From: Microdochium bolleyi
Lineage: Eukaryota > Ascomycota > Sordariomycetes > Xylariales > Microdochiaceae
NCBI GenBank assembly: GCA_001566295.1
Contig: KQ964265.1
Coordinates: 62,001 to 126,000 of the forward strand
DNA: 64,000 nucleotides
Reading direction: 5' to 3'
The notes below the pieces were generated by a model. That model saw only the letters and a list, made by a program, of their open reading frames with translations. It did not search any database and had not been told where the DNA came from. Position 1 is the stretch's first letter. The number at the start of each line of letters is the position of its first letter. The position numbers and the translations under genes were made by a program. This document shows, piece after piece, positions 10,221 through 20,821 of the stretch.

Positions 10221-13088
10221 TTACACGATCCGCACCTCCATCTCCTCCGCGGGAGGGTACGTGAATGTCTTCTGCCGCCTCTCCCTCTCTCTCTGCAGGC
10301 TCTCCTTCAAGCTCGTCGTCGCGGGCGACGCAAACCCGGACGCCTCGAGCTTCGCGTACAGCGCCTCCTTCTCGGCCTCCCTGCGCAGCATCTCGGAATC
10401 GTCCTTGTCAAAGGACGCCCCGCCGTACACCTTCTCGAGGAACCCGAGCCGCTGGAACGCGCCGGGGACGCGCTCGGACCTGCCGAGCACCATGACGAAG
10501 TCGAGGTCCACGCCGCTCAGCACGCGGTCGCCCTGCTCGGGCTTCCACGAGCCGATCTTGACGCACCAGACCTCGCCCTGGGCCCATTGCCCTTGCTCGC
10601 CTTTGGTGGCGCGCCGGAAGTGTGTCTCCGTGGCTGGGACGACCGCTGTCGATGTCGTCGTCGATGTCGCCGAGAGTTTCTCGACAGCGTACTGCGGCGT
10701 CGAACTTATCCTTGTCCTCGAGCTCGGCAGCGGCCGCTCCCAGGCGATGAGCCGGGCATCCTCCTCGAGATTTACCGTCACGCCACCCCCAAAGTCCACC
10801 GAGGCGGCTGTCCATTGCCCCTCCTTGACCTGCCCGGCGTACGTCAGCTTTCCCCTGCGCACAGGTCCGCGCAGGACGAGCTCGCCCGACACGACGTGCC
10901 CGAACTTGTTCCACTGGGACTCGGTCAGGTTTGCCGTGCACGACACGACGCTGCAGTGCTGCACGAATCTTCCCCGCTCGCCGATGATCGGGTACACGGT
11001 CGGCTGCTGGCTGATCGACGCCCAGCTCCAGCTCGGCAGCTCCGTCTCGTCCGCGAGGATGGGCGGCGCCCGGTTCTGCTTGGCGTCGTTCGTGATCCAG
11101 CAGAGGTCCTCGACGAGGCGGTCGCGCCAGAGCCCTGCGACGCACTCGCCTGCATCTGCCCGGGCCGTGGGTGGCGCAGGTGAGGCCGGTGGGAGAGACC
11201 TGCGGGCGACCCAGCCAGCACGCGCGGCGCGGGCATGGCGTGGACTGTGGCGATAGTGCATGTCGGCACCCAACCGCACCTCCCATAAGTCCAGCCCAAT
11301 GAGCAGTGCCTGGACGCGGGCGGCAACCCCAGACAGCGCAGGCAGCTTGTCAGTGCGCTTGGTGATGCCCCGCGTGGTGTAGTCGCGCAGCATGGTCCGC
11401 CAGAAGACCTGCACATGGTCACGGAATGCCTTGATCTCGGCCCTGACAGTCGTTGGGAGGGCAGGTTGCACTGGCCGGTGACTAACCACCCAGTCGTAGC
11501 TCTCTCTGACCATCGGCGATTGTCCACATTCCTCAAAGCACTTGAGGACCGTGTCGTCGAGCTCGGTCTCGAGCTCGCTCCATCTCGCGCAGTAGCCGGG
11601 GGACAGTGACGACTTCTGCCTGTCCTCTGACTGGAACTTTGTCGGGCACTCGAACCGCACGCCCGCGGCGGTGAAGTGTACGATCCGGCTCGCCAGCGCG
11701 CGCTCCTGCAACGTCCACGCCCTCCGCGACAGCGGCCCTTGCACCGCGTCGCTTATCCCCTGCGGAGCGCTCCACGAAGCCGAGTTGTTGGGCGCCTCGG
11801 TGGTGAAGAGCCGGGGTGTCCGGCGGGCGTGGAGCGTGATGGGCCTCGCCGTGACCTTCAGAACAGGTGCCATCATCGATGACCGGCGCAGGCCTCCAAA
11901 GCCCATGATGTCCCTCGCGCCGACTCCCGTCCTGGCGCCGTAGAACTCCACCGGCACGGACTCTGTGTAAGTCGTGTCCTGCGTCTGCAGAAAGGGCGTC
12001 TTGTTGCTGCCGGACGACACGGCGGCGATGGTGAGCTCCGCGCTGGTGTAGATGTCGCCCATTTTGGCCGTCTCGCGCTGGCAGTCCTCGCCGCTGTCCT
12101 GGATGATGCACAGCGAGTCGATCCACAGGTAGCGAAACCCGAGCTGCCGCGCGACGACGATGGCGTCTTTGTGCGTGGGCGGTACGCGCGCATAGGGGAT
12201 GCGGTTGCTGTAGGCGGCGAGCCGGGACTGCTCGAGCCGTGCTTCGATGTCGCTGCCCCAGCTGTGGCTGAGGACCGCGTAACGCAGAGTGGCTAGTTCC
12301 TCGACTGGCAGCGTACTCGTCGTGATGAGTCGGATGTCTGACTTGTCAGGGTCCGAGGGTGTCTGATAGACTTGGAGATCCAGGATCCGGGTCGGCGGCT
12401 TTGCGTCCTTGGCCTTCTTTGTGAGGCAGCGCTTGTGGTTGGCGACACAGTCCTGCATGCAGGACTTGATGAATTGTAGACTGCGAGCATTGGGGTCTGC
12501 GAAAGCTTGATGGCGGTGACCCTTTTTCTTGTCAGGGTTTAACGAGGATGCGGCGCCCATGTATTGTAGCGAGCGCGGCACAGACACAGCAGGATCTCGG
12601 TAGATCTCGATGCCGAACCCCTCGACTTTCCCACTGCCGCTCTCCGATCTGTCCTCGACAGTCAGGAGGATTGGCTCGTCTTGTACCATGGTGATGGACG
12701 CGAGCCGTGGTAGGGCGTAGCCTCCCCAATAAAAGTCTGGAAAGAAGTGCTTCACGGCATCCGAGATGACGGCGCAGTATCCGCAGTTCTTGATTCTGCG
12801 GTTCGACCACGACGTGCCCGTGTTGTTCTCGATGGTGGCCTCGCGGCGGGTGCTCGTCTTGCCATTGACGACGGTCCTGGTCAGCGTAGCCATGGGATAG
12901 TTGTCGAGGTCGAGGTCCATGCAGACATCGCAGAACTTGCTCTGCTGTGACAACTGCTTTGCGTAGTCCGGGTCCATCAGGAGGCGTTGGACCGGGTCGA
13001 GGCTGCTCATGTAGTGCGCGCGAACGTCGGCCTCGACATCCGACGCGCTCTTGCGGGCGTGGAGCCGCTCTTTGCCAATGCCGAACAT
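10221..13088 (-). CDS. HET-domain protein (heterokaryon incompatibility type), 955 aa
   Basis: Single-exon protein. The HET domain runs from about residue 270 with VLSHSW, then a linker with YARVPPTHKDAI, then the block FRYLWIDSLCIIQD, then MGDIYTSAELTIAA, the order known from fungal HET proteins, which trigger cell death after fusion of unlike strains. A later block, SRRAWTLQER, is the usual downstream HET motif. The N-terminal part has paired cysteines (CDVC, later NCGYC), which could form a metal site; this is a reading, not a family match. The C-terminal third shows no recognised domain. The gene stands alone between long non-coding stretches, as accessory HET genes often do. Function in incompatibility is inferred from family only. 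Confidence 0.9.
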   Translation of the reverse strand: MFGIGKERLHARKSASDVEADVRAHYMSSLDPVQRLLMDPDYAKQLSQQSKFCDVCMDLDLDNYPMATLTRTVVNGKTSTRREATIENNTGTSWSNRRIKNCGYCAVISDAVKHFFPDFYWGGYALPRLASITMVQDEPILLTVEDRSESGSGKVEGFGIEIYRDPAVSVPRSLQYMGAASSLNPDKKKGHRHQAFADPNARSLQFIKSCMQDCVANHKRCLTKKAKDAKPPTRILDLQVYQTPSDPDKSDIRLITTSTLPVEELATLRYAVLSHSWGSDIEARLEQSRLAAYSNRIPYARVPPTHKDAIVVARQLGFRYLWIDSLCIIQDSGEDCQRETAKMGDIYTSAELTIAAVSSGSNKTPFLQTQDTTYTESVPVEFYGARTGVGARDIMGFGGLRRSSMMAPVLKVTARPITLHARRTPRLFTTEAPNNSASWSAPQGISDAVQGPLSRRAWTLQERALASRIVHFTAAGVRFECPTKFQSEDRQKSSLSPGYCARWSELETELDDTVLKCFEECGQSPMVRESYDWVVSHRPVQPALPTTVRAEIKAFRDHVQVFWRTMLRDYTTRGITKRTDKLPALSGVAARVQALLIGLDLWEVRLGADMHYRHSPRHARAARAGWVARRSLPPASPAPPTARADAGECVAGLWRDRLVEDLCWITNDAKQNRAPPILADETELPSWSWASISQQPTVYPIIGERGRFVQHCSVVSCTANLTESQWNKFGHVVSGELVLRGPVRRGKLTYAGQVKEGQWTAASVDFGGGVTVNLEEDARLIAWERPLPSSRTRISSTPQYAVEKLSATSTTTSTAVVPATETHFRRATKGEQGQWAQGEVWCVKIGSWKPEQGDRVLSGVDLDFVMVLGRSERVPGAFQRLGFLEKVYGGASFDKDDSEMLRREAEKEALYAKLEASGFASPATTSLKESLQRERERRQKTFTYPPAEEMEVRIV

Positions 13089-14554
13089 GGAAGCAGACCT
13101 AAATCAGCGGGGAAACAGGTTACTCTGGGAGAGCCGACGACCTGGTTGACGATTGTTGATTGTGTAGTTGCCGAGCAGGGTCTGCCTTGGGTCATGGCCT
13201 TGAGCTTAAGAACAATGTCGCATTGTGCTAGCTGGGGCTGAGCTGACTGAATTATGCGGCCTTGTGCTGTCGGTCTCTCAGGGTCGAGGCCTCCAGCTGA
13301 AAGAGCGCATAGCGCCACAGTCCTCGTTGGGCAAGGGGCAAGGCACAACCAGAGACGCACTCGTGTCGTCTCAGAATTAAGGCACGCTATCGAATCTTTC
13401 CGGAGAGGGTTCCCCGAGGCAGACAACCACCATAGCTGTGACTTGTCTGCAGGCTCGGGTTGCTGTGATGTGATGGTGTGGCAGCAGGACGCCGCAGTCA
13501 CACGTTCCAGTGAATGTTGTACGATGAGCGATGCGCCTCACAGCATGATGCATGGTGCAACGCCTCTTTTCGTTTTTTCGTCGCAGTCGCAGTTGCAGTC
13601 GCATGTGACAACCTGGGTTGCCAGGCATGTTGTGATACTCCGATCCGTGCCCGATTGGGCTGAGCCGCTCGCGTGCCGGGGGTTGCATGCGAAGCTGATG
13701 TTGAATCCGCATCTGGAATATGCAGTCGAAGTGGAAGTTGCTGGTGCTGACCCTGGCAAATGGGAACCATGCCCCGTAAGCAGAAGTAGCATGGGAAGAG
13801 AGGGCGTGGCAGCCGCTCGAAAGAGACTTGTGATGTGTGAAGTGATGGTTAGGGTACAGGAAGAACGAGACGTGACGACCTGCAGGAGCTGGGATTCAAT
13901 GCGTGTTCCAGCTGGTCCAATCCGGCCGTTCGAAGCTCATGCGAAACGGTGGCGCCTGTAAAGCACCGCCGCAGCAGCTGATCTTTCTTTTTTAGAGAAG
14001 CTAACACCTGCTGCAGAAATCTCCCAGCTGGTCCACGAACTCAGCACCGAGTTGGCCGAGCCGCAATGCACACTGAGTCGTCAATGGCTCCGTCTTTGGG
14101 ATCGAAATCACCATAACCCACGGCTTATCCAGGAATGGAGAGTACATGGCATGCTGTGCGAATCGGCAAGGCTTGGTCGGGGCACTCGGCTCGGGGTTGC
14201 ATTGAGACGGCAGCACTTGGGTCATCCGTGCTCATGGTTCCGGTTTGCCTTTGTGTACGTGATCTTCGACGGTTCTGCCCATAAGAGAATTCGGTACGAC
14301 GATGCGTAAACTTGACGTATTCTAAATTCGTTTGTATAATGTACCAAATAACCATTCTATCGAAAAGAGAAATTGTGGGTATCTGCCGTGAAAATCATAA
14401 GTGCTTTCAAACAACTGCTCCTCGTCCCCAGCGCAGCCATGTCAGTGGTCGCTGCGAAGAAAGCGGATTTGCAGCCGTTCCTGACGCTCTAGTCTCTTGT
14501 ACTCCTAGTCACCGACGTGAAGTCTGTGTACATCGGTCGGCGAGAACTCTCCTC
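13089..14554. other. Intergenic region, 1.5 kb, no gene recognised
   Basis: Contains the upstream region of the HET gene and the 3' flank of the first small membrane-protein gene. A plus-strand open frame at about 13254-13961 has no motif, mixed composition and no splice partners, so I do not call it. Confidence 0.45.
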
Positions 14555-15136
14555 TCAGACGCTCGCCTTGTGCCCGCCCTCGTGTCCCAGTCCGCTCTCA
14601 GCGACGCCCTTGCGATGGAACTTGTCGGCGATGGCGAGCTGCGAGATGGCCGTGGCCATGAGGACGATGGTGATGGGGAACATGATGAAGTCGACACCGC
14701 CGACGGCCGCCGAGATGATGGACTGCAGGACGTAGACGCCCCACAACACCGTCTTGGTGGTCGCGGTGGCGATCAGCAGCACGGGGCTCAGGCGGCCGCG
14801 GGAGAACTTGACGATCTCGACGATAACGAGGGCGATGGTGACCAGGGCATAGACGAGCAGGGAGACGCCCGTGAGCATGCTGTAGGTGCCGTGACGTTAG
14901 TAAAGGTGTGCATCAGGACAATACAGTACGGTGGGGTTGTTTGCTGCTAAAGAATGACTGTGTCGAGGCAGGAAGGTGACGTACCGTGGTCGGAAGACGT
15001 AGCGGTCGATGGTGCTGGCCACGATGAGGAACACCGAGAGTCCGGCCATCGCCAAGGAGGCCAGCAGCTGGAGGATCCAGGCTGTCAGGTTGTGGCGCTT
15101 GCGCCAGATGTTTGGGTACGTGGTAGCGGTCGACAT
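14555..15136 (-). CDS. Small four-helix membrane protein, paralogue A (uncharacterised, MARVEL-like topology)
   Basis: Two exons, 15136-14985 and 14879-14555, with a 105-bp phase-2 intron, give 158 residues. The N-terminus carries YPNIWRKRHNLTAWILQ, followed by four hydrophobic helices at about 19-41, 52-76, 83-107 and 112-133 and a short hydrophilic tail. The end of helix 4, AISQLAI followed by HRKG, matches the two paralogues at 16427-17064 and 24294-24907. All three share the intron phase and place, which shows common descent. I do not recognise a named family; the topology resembles MARVEL proteins. A TATATA box lies about 100 bp upstream. Confidence 0.85.
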
Positions 15137-16426
15137 GGTGTGCGGTGTTGTGGTCTGGTATTGGAGTATAGTGTTGTTGATGCTGGTTGGTGATATCTGG
15201 CTCTGGCTACGATAGTGAGTGACGATTGCCCTTGATATATAACAGTCGAGGAGTGCCGCGTGATTTAAAGTATCTGACCAAACACAGCAAAGTGCACTTT
15301 ACGCTATTACCTGCACTGCGCCCCATCACGGCCAGCGAAGTGCTTCTTGCGGAGTATTCACTATGCCAAGCCGCAGGGATAATGTTGTTGCCTGAGGCTA
15401 TGTCAATGCTTGGCCTGCACTTCCTCGCCCTACAAATTAGCCCTTTCAAGGTGCGAGACCCACGTCTGAGTGGCTATACGTAGGATGTGATTACATGCCA
15501 AGAATCATAGAATCCAGTTTGGGAGATGTTGCCTGATCCACAGCACGAACCGTCTGGTGATGTGGGATCAGCGGGATCTACTCTGAGCTGAGCCCTGCGA
15601 CTCCACAAGGGCACAGCCATGCTGGGAGCAACCTCGAGGCTGTGTGCCAATCACACGGCGGTGCAAGTCACTAAGCGCTCCTTTCGACATGTTCTAAACT
15701 TCTAGTCTGCCATAACCCCACAATCGAGCGTGGACCCATCTCTGTGTTGAAGGGGGCGTGGTGTCTCGGCAACGCGTGCCGACTAGGCTGATGGTGGTCT
15801 TTTCGTCAGGGCCGGGAAGACTTGAGTCTGATTGGTCTGAACCTTCTCGTCGCTTGCGATGACGGCAAGCGCACTTTGGCCGTGTGTCTCTGCTGGAAGG
15901 GTCTCGGGTCTTCCAAGACTTTCAAGACACGGTCAACTCAGCCGTGCCCAGGTGCTCCTCTGTCTGGGGAGATCGTCGGGCCTCCGCACATGGCATGTTG
16001 CTGCACAGCTTGCAGACCCCCTCGGCCGCGATGATGTACACCGGCATGGGCGCTAAGCGCAATGCGATGGGTCTGCTCGGATGCCTCAGGCTCGTGCTCA
16101 GAGGAGTACATCGCGGTCAACAAAATGGCAGCAGCGACAACTTCACAGGACTCGGTCAATATAGGGTGCAGGGTGGTTCGAGACATGGCTGGTCACTACA
16201 GGCCAAAGACAGGCATTACACAGGCCTCCCGGCGCGTCATGACTGAAATGATAGACTGGAACTCCTATAATGATGCTATTCATACAGACCCTATTGTGAA
16301 CATCTGCAAAGCAATGGTCGTACTGCATCGCTCGGCGACAGCAAGTGGAACCCTTCGGCAAACCAAGCCTGCAAGCCGACAGTGTCCCACGAACTATCCC
16401 TTCTGGTGCGATTGTCAAATCCCCCT
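15137..16426. other. Intergenic region between paralogues A and B, 1.3 kb
   Basis: Contains the promoter of paralogue A and the 3' flank of paralogue B. No other gene, repeat or family relic was recognised. Confidence 0.45.
15236..15241 (-). promoter_or_regulatory. TATA-like box of paralogue A
   Basis: TATATA on the minus strand, about 100 bp upstream of the ATG at 15136. Assigned by position and sequence only. Confidence 0.5.
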
Positions 16427-16824
16427 TCAGACCGCATCCTTGACCACCTGCTCGCCGCTGGGCACCCGGACGTCCCGCAGCGTGCCCTTTCTCTTGCGGT
16501 GCACAAATATGGACCCGATGACGAGCTGCGAGATGGAGGTCGTGAAGAGAACCAGGCTGAAGACAATGGTGACGGGCTCGGCCCTGCCGTAGGTGTACGA
16601 GGCCGCGATGAGCGCGGCGAAGAACCAGAAGCCCCAGAACAAGGTCTTGAACACGGCGAAGACGAGGAGGACGACCGGGTTCAGCGCGCCCTTGTTGAAG
16701 AGGATGATCTCGACGAGGTTGAAGATGAGCGTTATGCTGGCGAGGCAAATGATGACTATCGCGTCGAGGCTGTTCAGGGTTGGGGAAGTGTGTCAGTCGC
16801 ATTGATGTCGGTGAAGGGGAACGG

Positions 16825-16870
<46 letters not shown>

Positions 16871-17064
16871 ACTTGCACAGTCAGAGGCGGACAAGGTCTT
16901 GATTGAGCAACTTACTGTATCAAATCCCCAGCCCAGTGGTTCCTGCGCACGACCATGGAGTTGATGTAGACGCCGAGGAAGACTATACAGGAGATGGTCT
17001 GCAGGATCCAGGCGGCCAGGTTGTGGCGCTTGCCCCAGATGTTGGCGTACTTTGCGGCGGCCAT
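16427..17064 (-). CDS. Small four-helix membrane protein, paralogue B (uncharacterised)
   Basis: Two exons, 17064-16916 and 16769-16427, give 163 residues. The N-terminal motif YANIWGKRHNLAAWILQ and the C-terminal SISQLVIG...HRKRKGTL align directly with paralogues A and C. The intron is phase 2 and falls after residue 49, equivalent to residue 50 in A and 57 in C. It is 146 bp long, the longest of the three, because it contains a TG/CA microsatellite of about 41 bp. Four hydrophobic segments are visible. Function is unknown; a membrane role is all the sequence supports. It lies in the same orientation as paralogue A, about 1.3 kb away. Confidence 0.85.
16826..16866. repeat. (TG)n microsatellite inside the intron of paralogue B
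   Basis: About 20 TG units on the plus strand, read as (CA)n in the transcript, between the donor at 16915 and the acceptor at 16770. Confidence 0.9.
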
Positions 17065-18227
17065 GTTGTCTTTGATGTTGTTGATGATACCAGTGTGGAT
17101 GTACTGGCTTGGAGATAATTTGCGACAAATTTGGAAGTAGATTGGATGATGGCGGTTACTTTGGTGGCACACGTTTGTATCACGGCCGGTCAATCTGATG
17201 CCGCAGTGTCGCAGTCTTATATCGCAATGAAGGCTAGGCTGACGTCGTCCACAGTCCATGTTTCTAATCATGACCCTGACCTCTCTATGGACTAGACGCG
17301 AAGGGCCAAGACCAGTGGCCGCAAGGAGTTGCACCTTGCCAGCAAGGCTTTCTTGCACTGCCGAGTGTGCAGCAGCGCCCTGCGGCCGGATGTCGATCAT
17401 TTTCTCCTAGGAATCCACCTCGCCTGATCAGCGGTGGGCCACTTTATTTGTGCACTTTTCGAGTTTGACACCATCTTGTGCTGCGCTTTAGTTTGTCGAG
17501 CACAAGAAGCAGCTCGCCCTCTGCATTGGGCCACGGCTTCCGACAAAATGGATTCGTGTGACGTTTGTCATGGAATTCGATCCAATTGATACTGCATATG
17601 TGCCCACAGACACTGGTCATCCTATTGACTGCGGAGTGTTCTCTATTGAGCGTGTGTATGTGTCAAGACCCTTGCCAAGGCGAGCCAACACGCCAAGCAT
17701 GGCTATGTGTCAGCGGGGGCATCAGATGACGTCCGAAGAAGAACACTTTCGGCTCGAGCGGCTCGCGTCAGTCTCCCGCTAGAACAACCACCCAATTGTG
17801 GGTTGTCGTTTCTCTAGCGCAAGGCCATTTGTGACCGCCAGGCTCACTCGGAGCCGGGCTGTACATTCAAGATGCCTGGTTGATAGCTAAGAGTACGTTA
17901 TCACACAGGGGTTTCCTCGAGGTTCTAGGGGAGCACTATGTATCCAGATTGTAACCCACCTCAGGCGACAGAAGCTGCTTTCTATTCTAGAATATTGCAA
18001 GCCTGTGCTGGCACTCCAGCCACAGCCAGCGATCGAACCAGGTTGGAACTTCTCGACATTACTTGTTCAAAAGTGTCTTGTGCGCCTACGTAGTGGGACG
18101 AGCTCCCATACTGACACAGGGACTATTATGTATAGGCGCCTTGACCTCGGTTACGTAAAAAGACCAAAGCACGCGGAAGAACTAGTTCTTGGCATCATCA
18201 TCCGCCTCGCGAGCGCTTCCCAGCCCG

Positions 18228-18269
18228 GTTGTCGCGCTTGCGCCAGACGGTCGCGTACCTGCCAGCCGC
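18228..18269 (-). pseudogene. Relic of a fourth four-helix membrane protein gene (N-terminal motif only)
   Basis: The minus strand reads AAGRYATVWRKRDN in frame. This matches AAGRYSAVWRKRDN of paralogue C at all but two positions and the IWRKRHN motif of A. The frame runs on through nine unrelated residues to a stop, and none of the transmembrane helices follows. There is no ATG at the expected place. Beyond the motif, another frame ends in an acidic tail before a TAG at about 18193-18195, which could be a remnant of the C-terminus after an internal deletion; that is speculative. Confidence 0.6.
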
Positions 18270-20388
18270 TATGATAATTATTTGTTGCAGTTGGGGCCGG
18301 TCATGGAGAATGCACGGTTCTAAGCGAGCGGGCCTGACAAGAATGTGAGGGCTAGTCGTTTGGTGGTGTCGTTGGGCGCGTTTCTACGTCTCCGGTATAT
18401 CTGCGTGCTACTATGTCGCAATGCCAGTAGGCCGAAGATACAGGAGGTTACTAAGCTGCCCTTGTGAGCCAGGACTCACTCATCAGAAGGCCCCACGCAG
18501 CAAGCTGCAGCTAGACAAGAAACTTCCAACTATGTGCGCAGCTGTTGTTCCGTGAGAGGCTAAGTGGCAGTGACATAATGGGCAAAGAGCGAGATGATCG
18601 GTCCTACAAATTAAAGAAAGATGAAAGGAAGAAAATCCCGCCAGTACACCTATCTGCGTCACTTGCATACACCACAACTGAACAAACTGCCAAGGACAGA
18701 GGTTGGCTGCCGGTAAAGTCACCCCGAAGCCTCTTCAGCGTCGAGCAGTACTTTCGTAAAATCGAGAATAGGCCAGCCAGTGTTCAAACATGTATCAACT
18801 ATGCATGTTCTGGCATAGAACCATCATATTATTGTTGCGGGAGTCAATACAAAGAACCCGTGCACTGGGCCAAAAGTGGCCCGCACAAGTGGCCAGCAAG
18901 AAAACCATCGCATCACTCTCCTCGGCACATGCACCAGACTGGTGGTTCCACTGACGCTGCGTTCTAGGCTCGACACCCCGGAGGCCCCAAACTTTATCTG
19001 GACCTACCGGGTTCCTGGGCATGAAAGCCAGCTCACAAGGGCCCTCTGCGATTGAGATTGTCATGGAGGTCAGTGCCTTGTAATGAAGTCCCGGAGGTGG
19101 TGATATACAGGACGCACACGGAACGATGCTCTGCATGTCGAGAACCCTGGTAATCACTGTCCCAAACACCCGCCTACAGCCAGGACGGCCTCGGTAGCCA
19201 ACAGTTTGTGCAATCACGTGCGTGGCATAGTGGCTCATCTCATCTCCCGCAGATACAGCATGTGGCTGCAGCGATCCTTTCTCATCTCCACGATCTGGGC
19301 CCTGAATGACAGCTGTGCGCAGAAAGCTTGGCCGGGGCGGGATACAACGCAAGCTACATGGTCGCAATCGGCGCGGCTCGGCCTGAAGACATCGATGCTG
19401 CAAGGCGTTGCGGCGTCTGAAATCTTGTCTTGACGAAAAAGGCAAGAGACTGGGAGTTGCGGTCTGGTGTGATCACATGTGTTGCTGTCAAGCCGCCACA
19501 GCCTTAGCTGGCCTGGGCGACTGCTACCCATGTCCAGGAACCGGCGGGGGCCGGCGGCGGATGTGCGGAAAGAACCACGACAGGACTGCACACGTGGGAG
19601 AGGCTGAACCCACGTTGAACAAGACTCGGTGAGCGGAACGAGCTCATTTGTCTCAGGCACTGCATCGCCGTACACCTGGTGCAGTATGATGTGAGTTGAG
19701 AGGCCGGTCATGACGTGTGGTTGGTTGCCAACGCTGACCAGCCGGCGGACGCTGATGTCTTGGAGTGACGGCCTGGAAAACGGGAGCCAGAGCCTGATTG
19801 GCCCCCGAAACTAGATTGCACCAGATGAGCGACCTATGCAGCCTTGATCTCGCCACATGCAAGGCACAGCAAGACAATACATGCTGTAGTGTCTGGTAGC
19901 TTTTTGCGCGGGGCAATGGCGATTGCTGGTTGGCCCTGTCGCGCACGTGTTTGGATGTCCAGCCCAGCTGAACCAGGCCCTGAACCAGGCCATCGAGCCA
20001 CGGCACCGGCTCCCGCGACGTCCTGTTAACCTCTTGCCTATTGGAGCCGGGGCGGGTGCGCTAGCGGCGATGGCGGAGAAGCTGGAGCAGCATCCATGGA
20101 TTGTCGCCAGGCATGGCTGTGTGTATCTGGTGCTGGTCGTGCTGGGGACGGGCGGTGGAGGAGACCTGAGGGATGGCCAAGATCAAACGCGGAGTTGAGG
20201 GTGTTTGCGAGGATGCGCTGGTATCCCGCCGAGGGCTCCGTGGGATTGTACTCTGTGTGTAGTGTAAGCAGTGTTGCACTGAGGCTGACTGCCAGGGTCT
20301 CCAGATGAGCCGTGACGAGGATGGGTGTTGAGTGATGGATTGGATGCCGACTTTTTTGCAGGGGCCATCCGCCGGCATCCGGGGGCCT

Positions 20389-20428
20389 CAGGCACTCCCA
20401 GGCACTCCCAGGCACCCCCAGGCACCAC
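20389..20428. repeat. Four tandem CAGGCACTCC-like decamers
   Basis: Two identical copies followed by two with substitutions, about 390 bp upstream of the nuclease start. Confidence 0.75.
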
Positions 20429-20821
20429 CTGCCGCCATTGGCCAATCAGCAGCCCCCGTGCTATCACGCGTCCAGCTTGGGAGGGCCCCCAAGGCCCCCA
20501 AGGTGCCTCCTCATCTCGCAGCGCAATGCACTGACGGCTCGACGATGCCCCTCCGCCAATTGCTGTGCCGCGCGATCGCCCGCCCAGAGATGCACTCCCG
20601 CCACGCCAGTCCCAACTAGGCATGTCGTCGGCCTCATGGTTCGCTTCCTCTCGTCCTCCTTCTGTCACGAGCAGCGGCGGTAGCTACACGACCTCAGGGT
20701 ACATAAGTCATCGCCTGCCCGCGCCCACCCAGCCTGACACGATGGCTCTCCTCACGCGTCGTCGTGCCTGCCCTCCCGCCAAGCCGCTGCTCGACTCGCC
20801 GCCCTCGTCGCTGTCAACACG

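Larger units (their letters stand above)
17065..20821. other. Gene-poor stretch, 3.8 kb
   Basis: Apart from the relic at 18228-18269 and a decamer repeat at 20389-20428, I see no supportable gene. A minus-strand open frame of 216 codons at about 18795-19445 has no motif and unlikely composition. The last 200 bp are presumably the promoter and leader of the nuclease gene. No transposon was recognised. Confidence 0.45.

Noticed and set aside
13254..13961. 235-codon plus-strand open frame in the 13-14.5 kb gap
   Set aside because: No family motif, mixed composition, no plausible splice partners and no clear promoter; a chance frame is more likely.
18025..18050. GGTTCGATCGC on the minus strand, considered as a tRNA B box
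   Set aside because: It departs from the consensus at the 3' end and no cloverleaf can be drawn around it.
20389..20428. Decamer repeats considered as a CRISPR-like array
   Set aside because: Units are contiguous without spacers, and the genome is eukaryotic; it is a simple tandem repeat.
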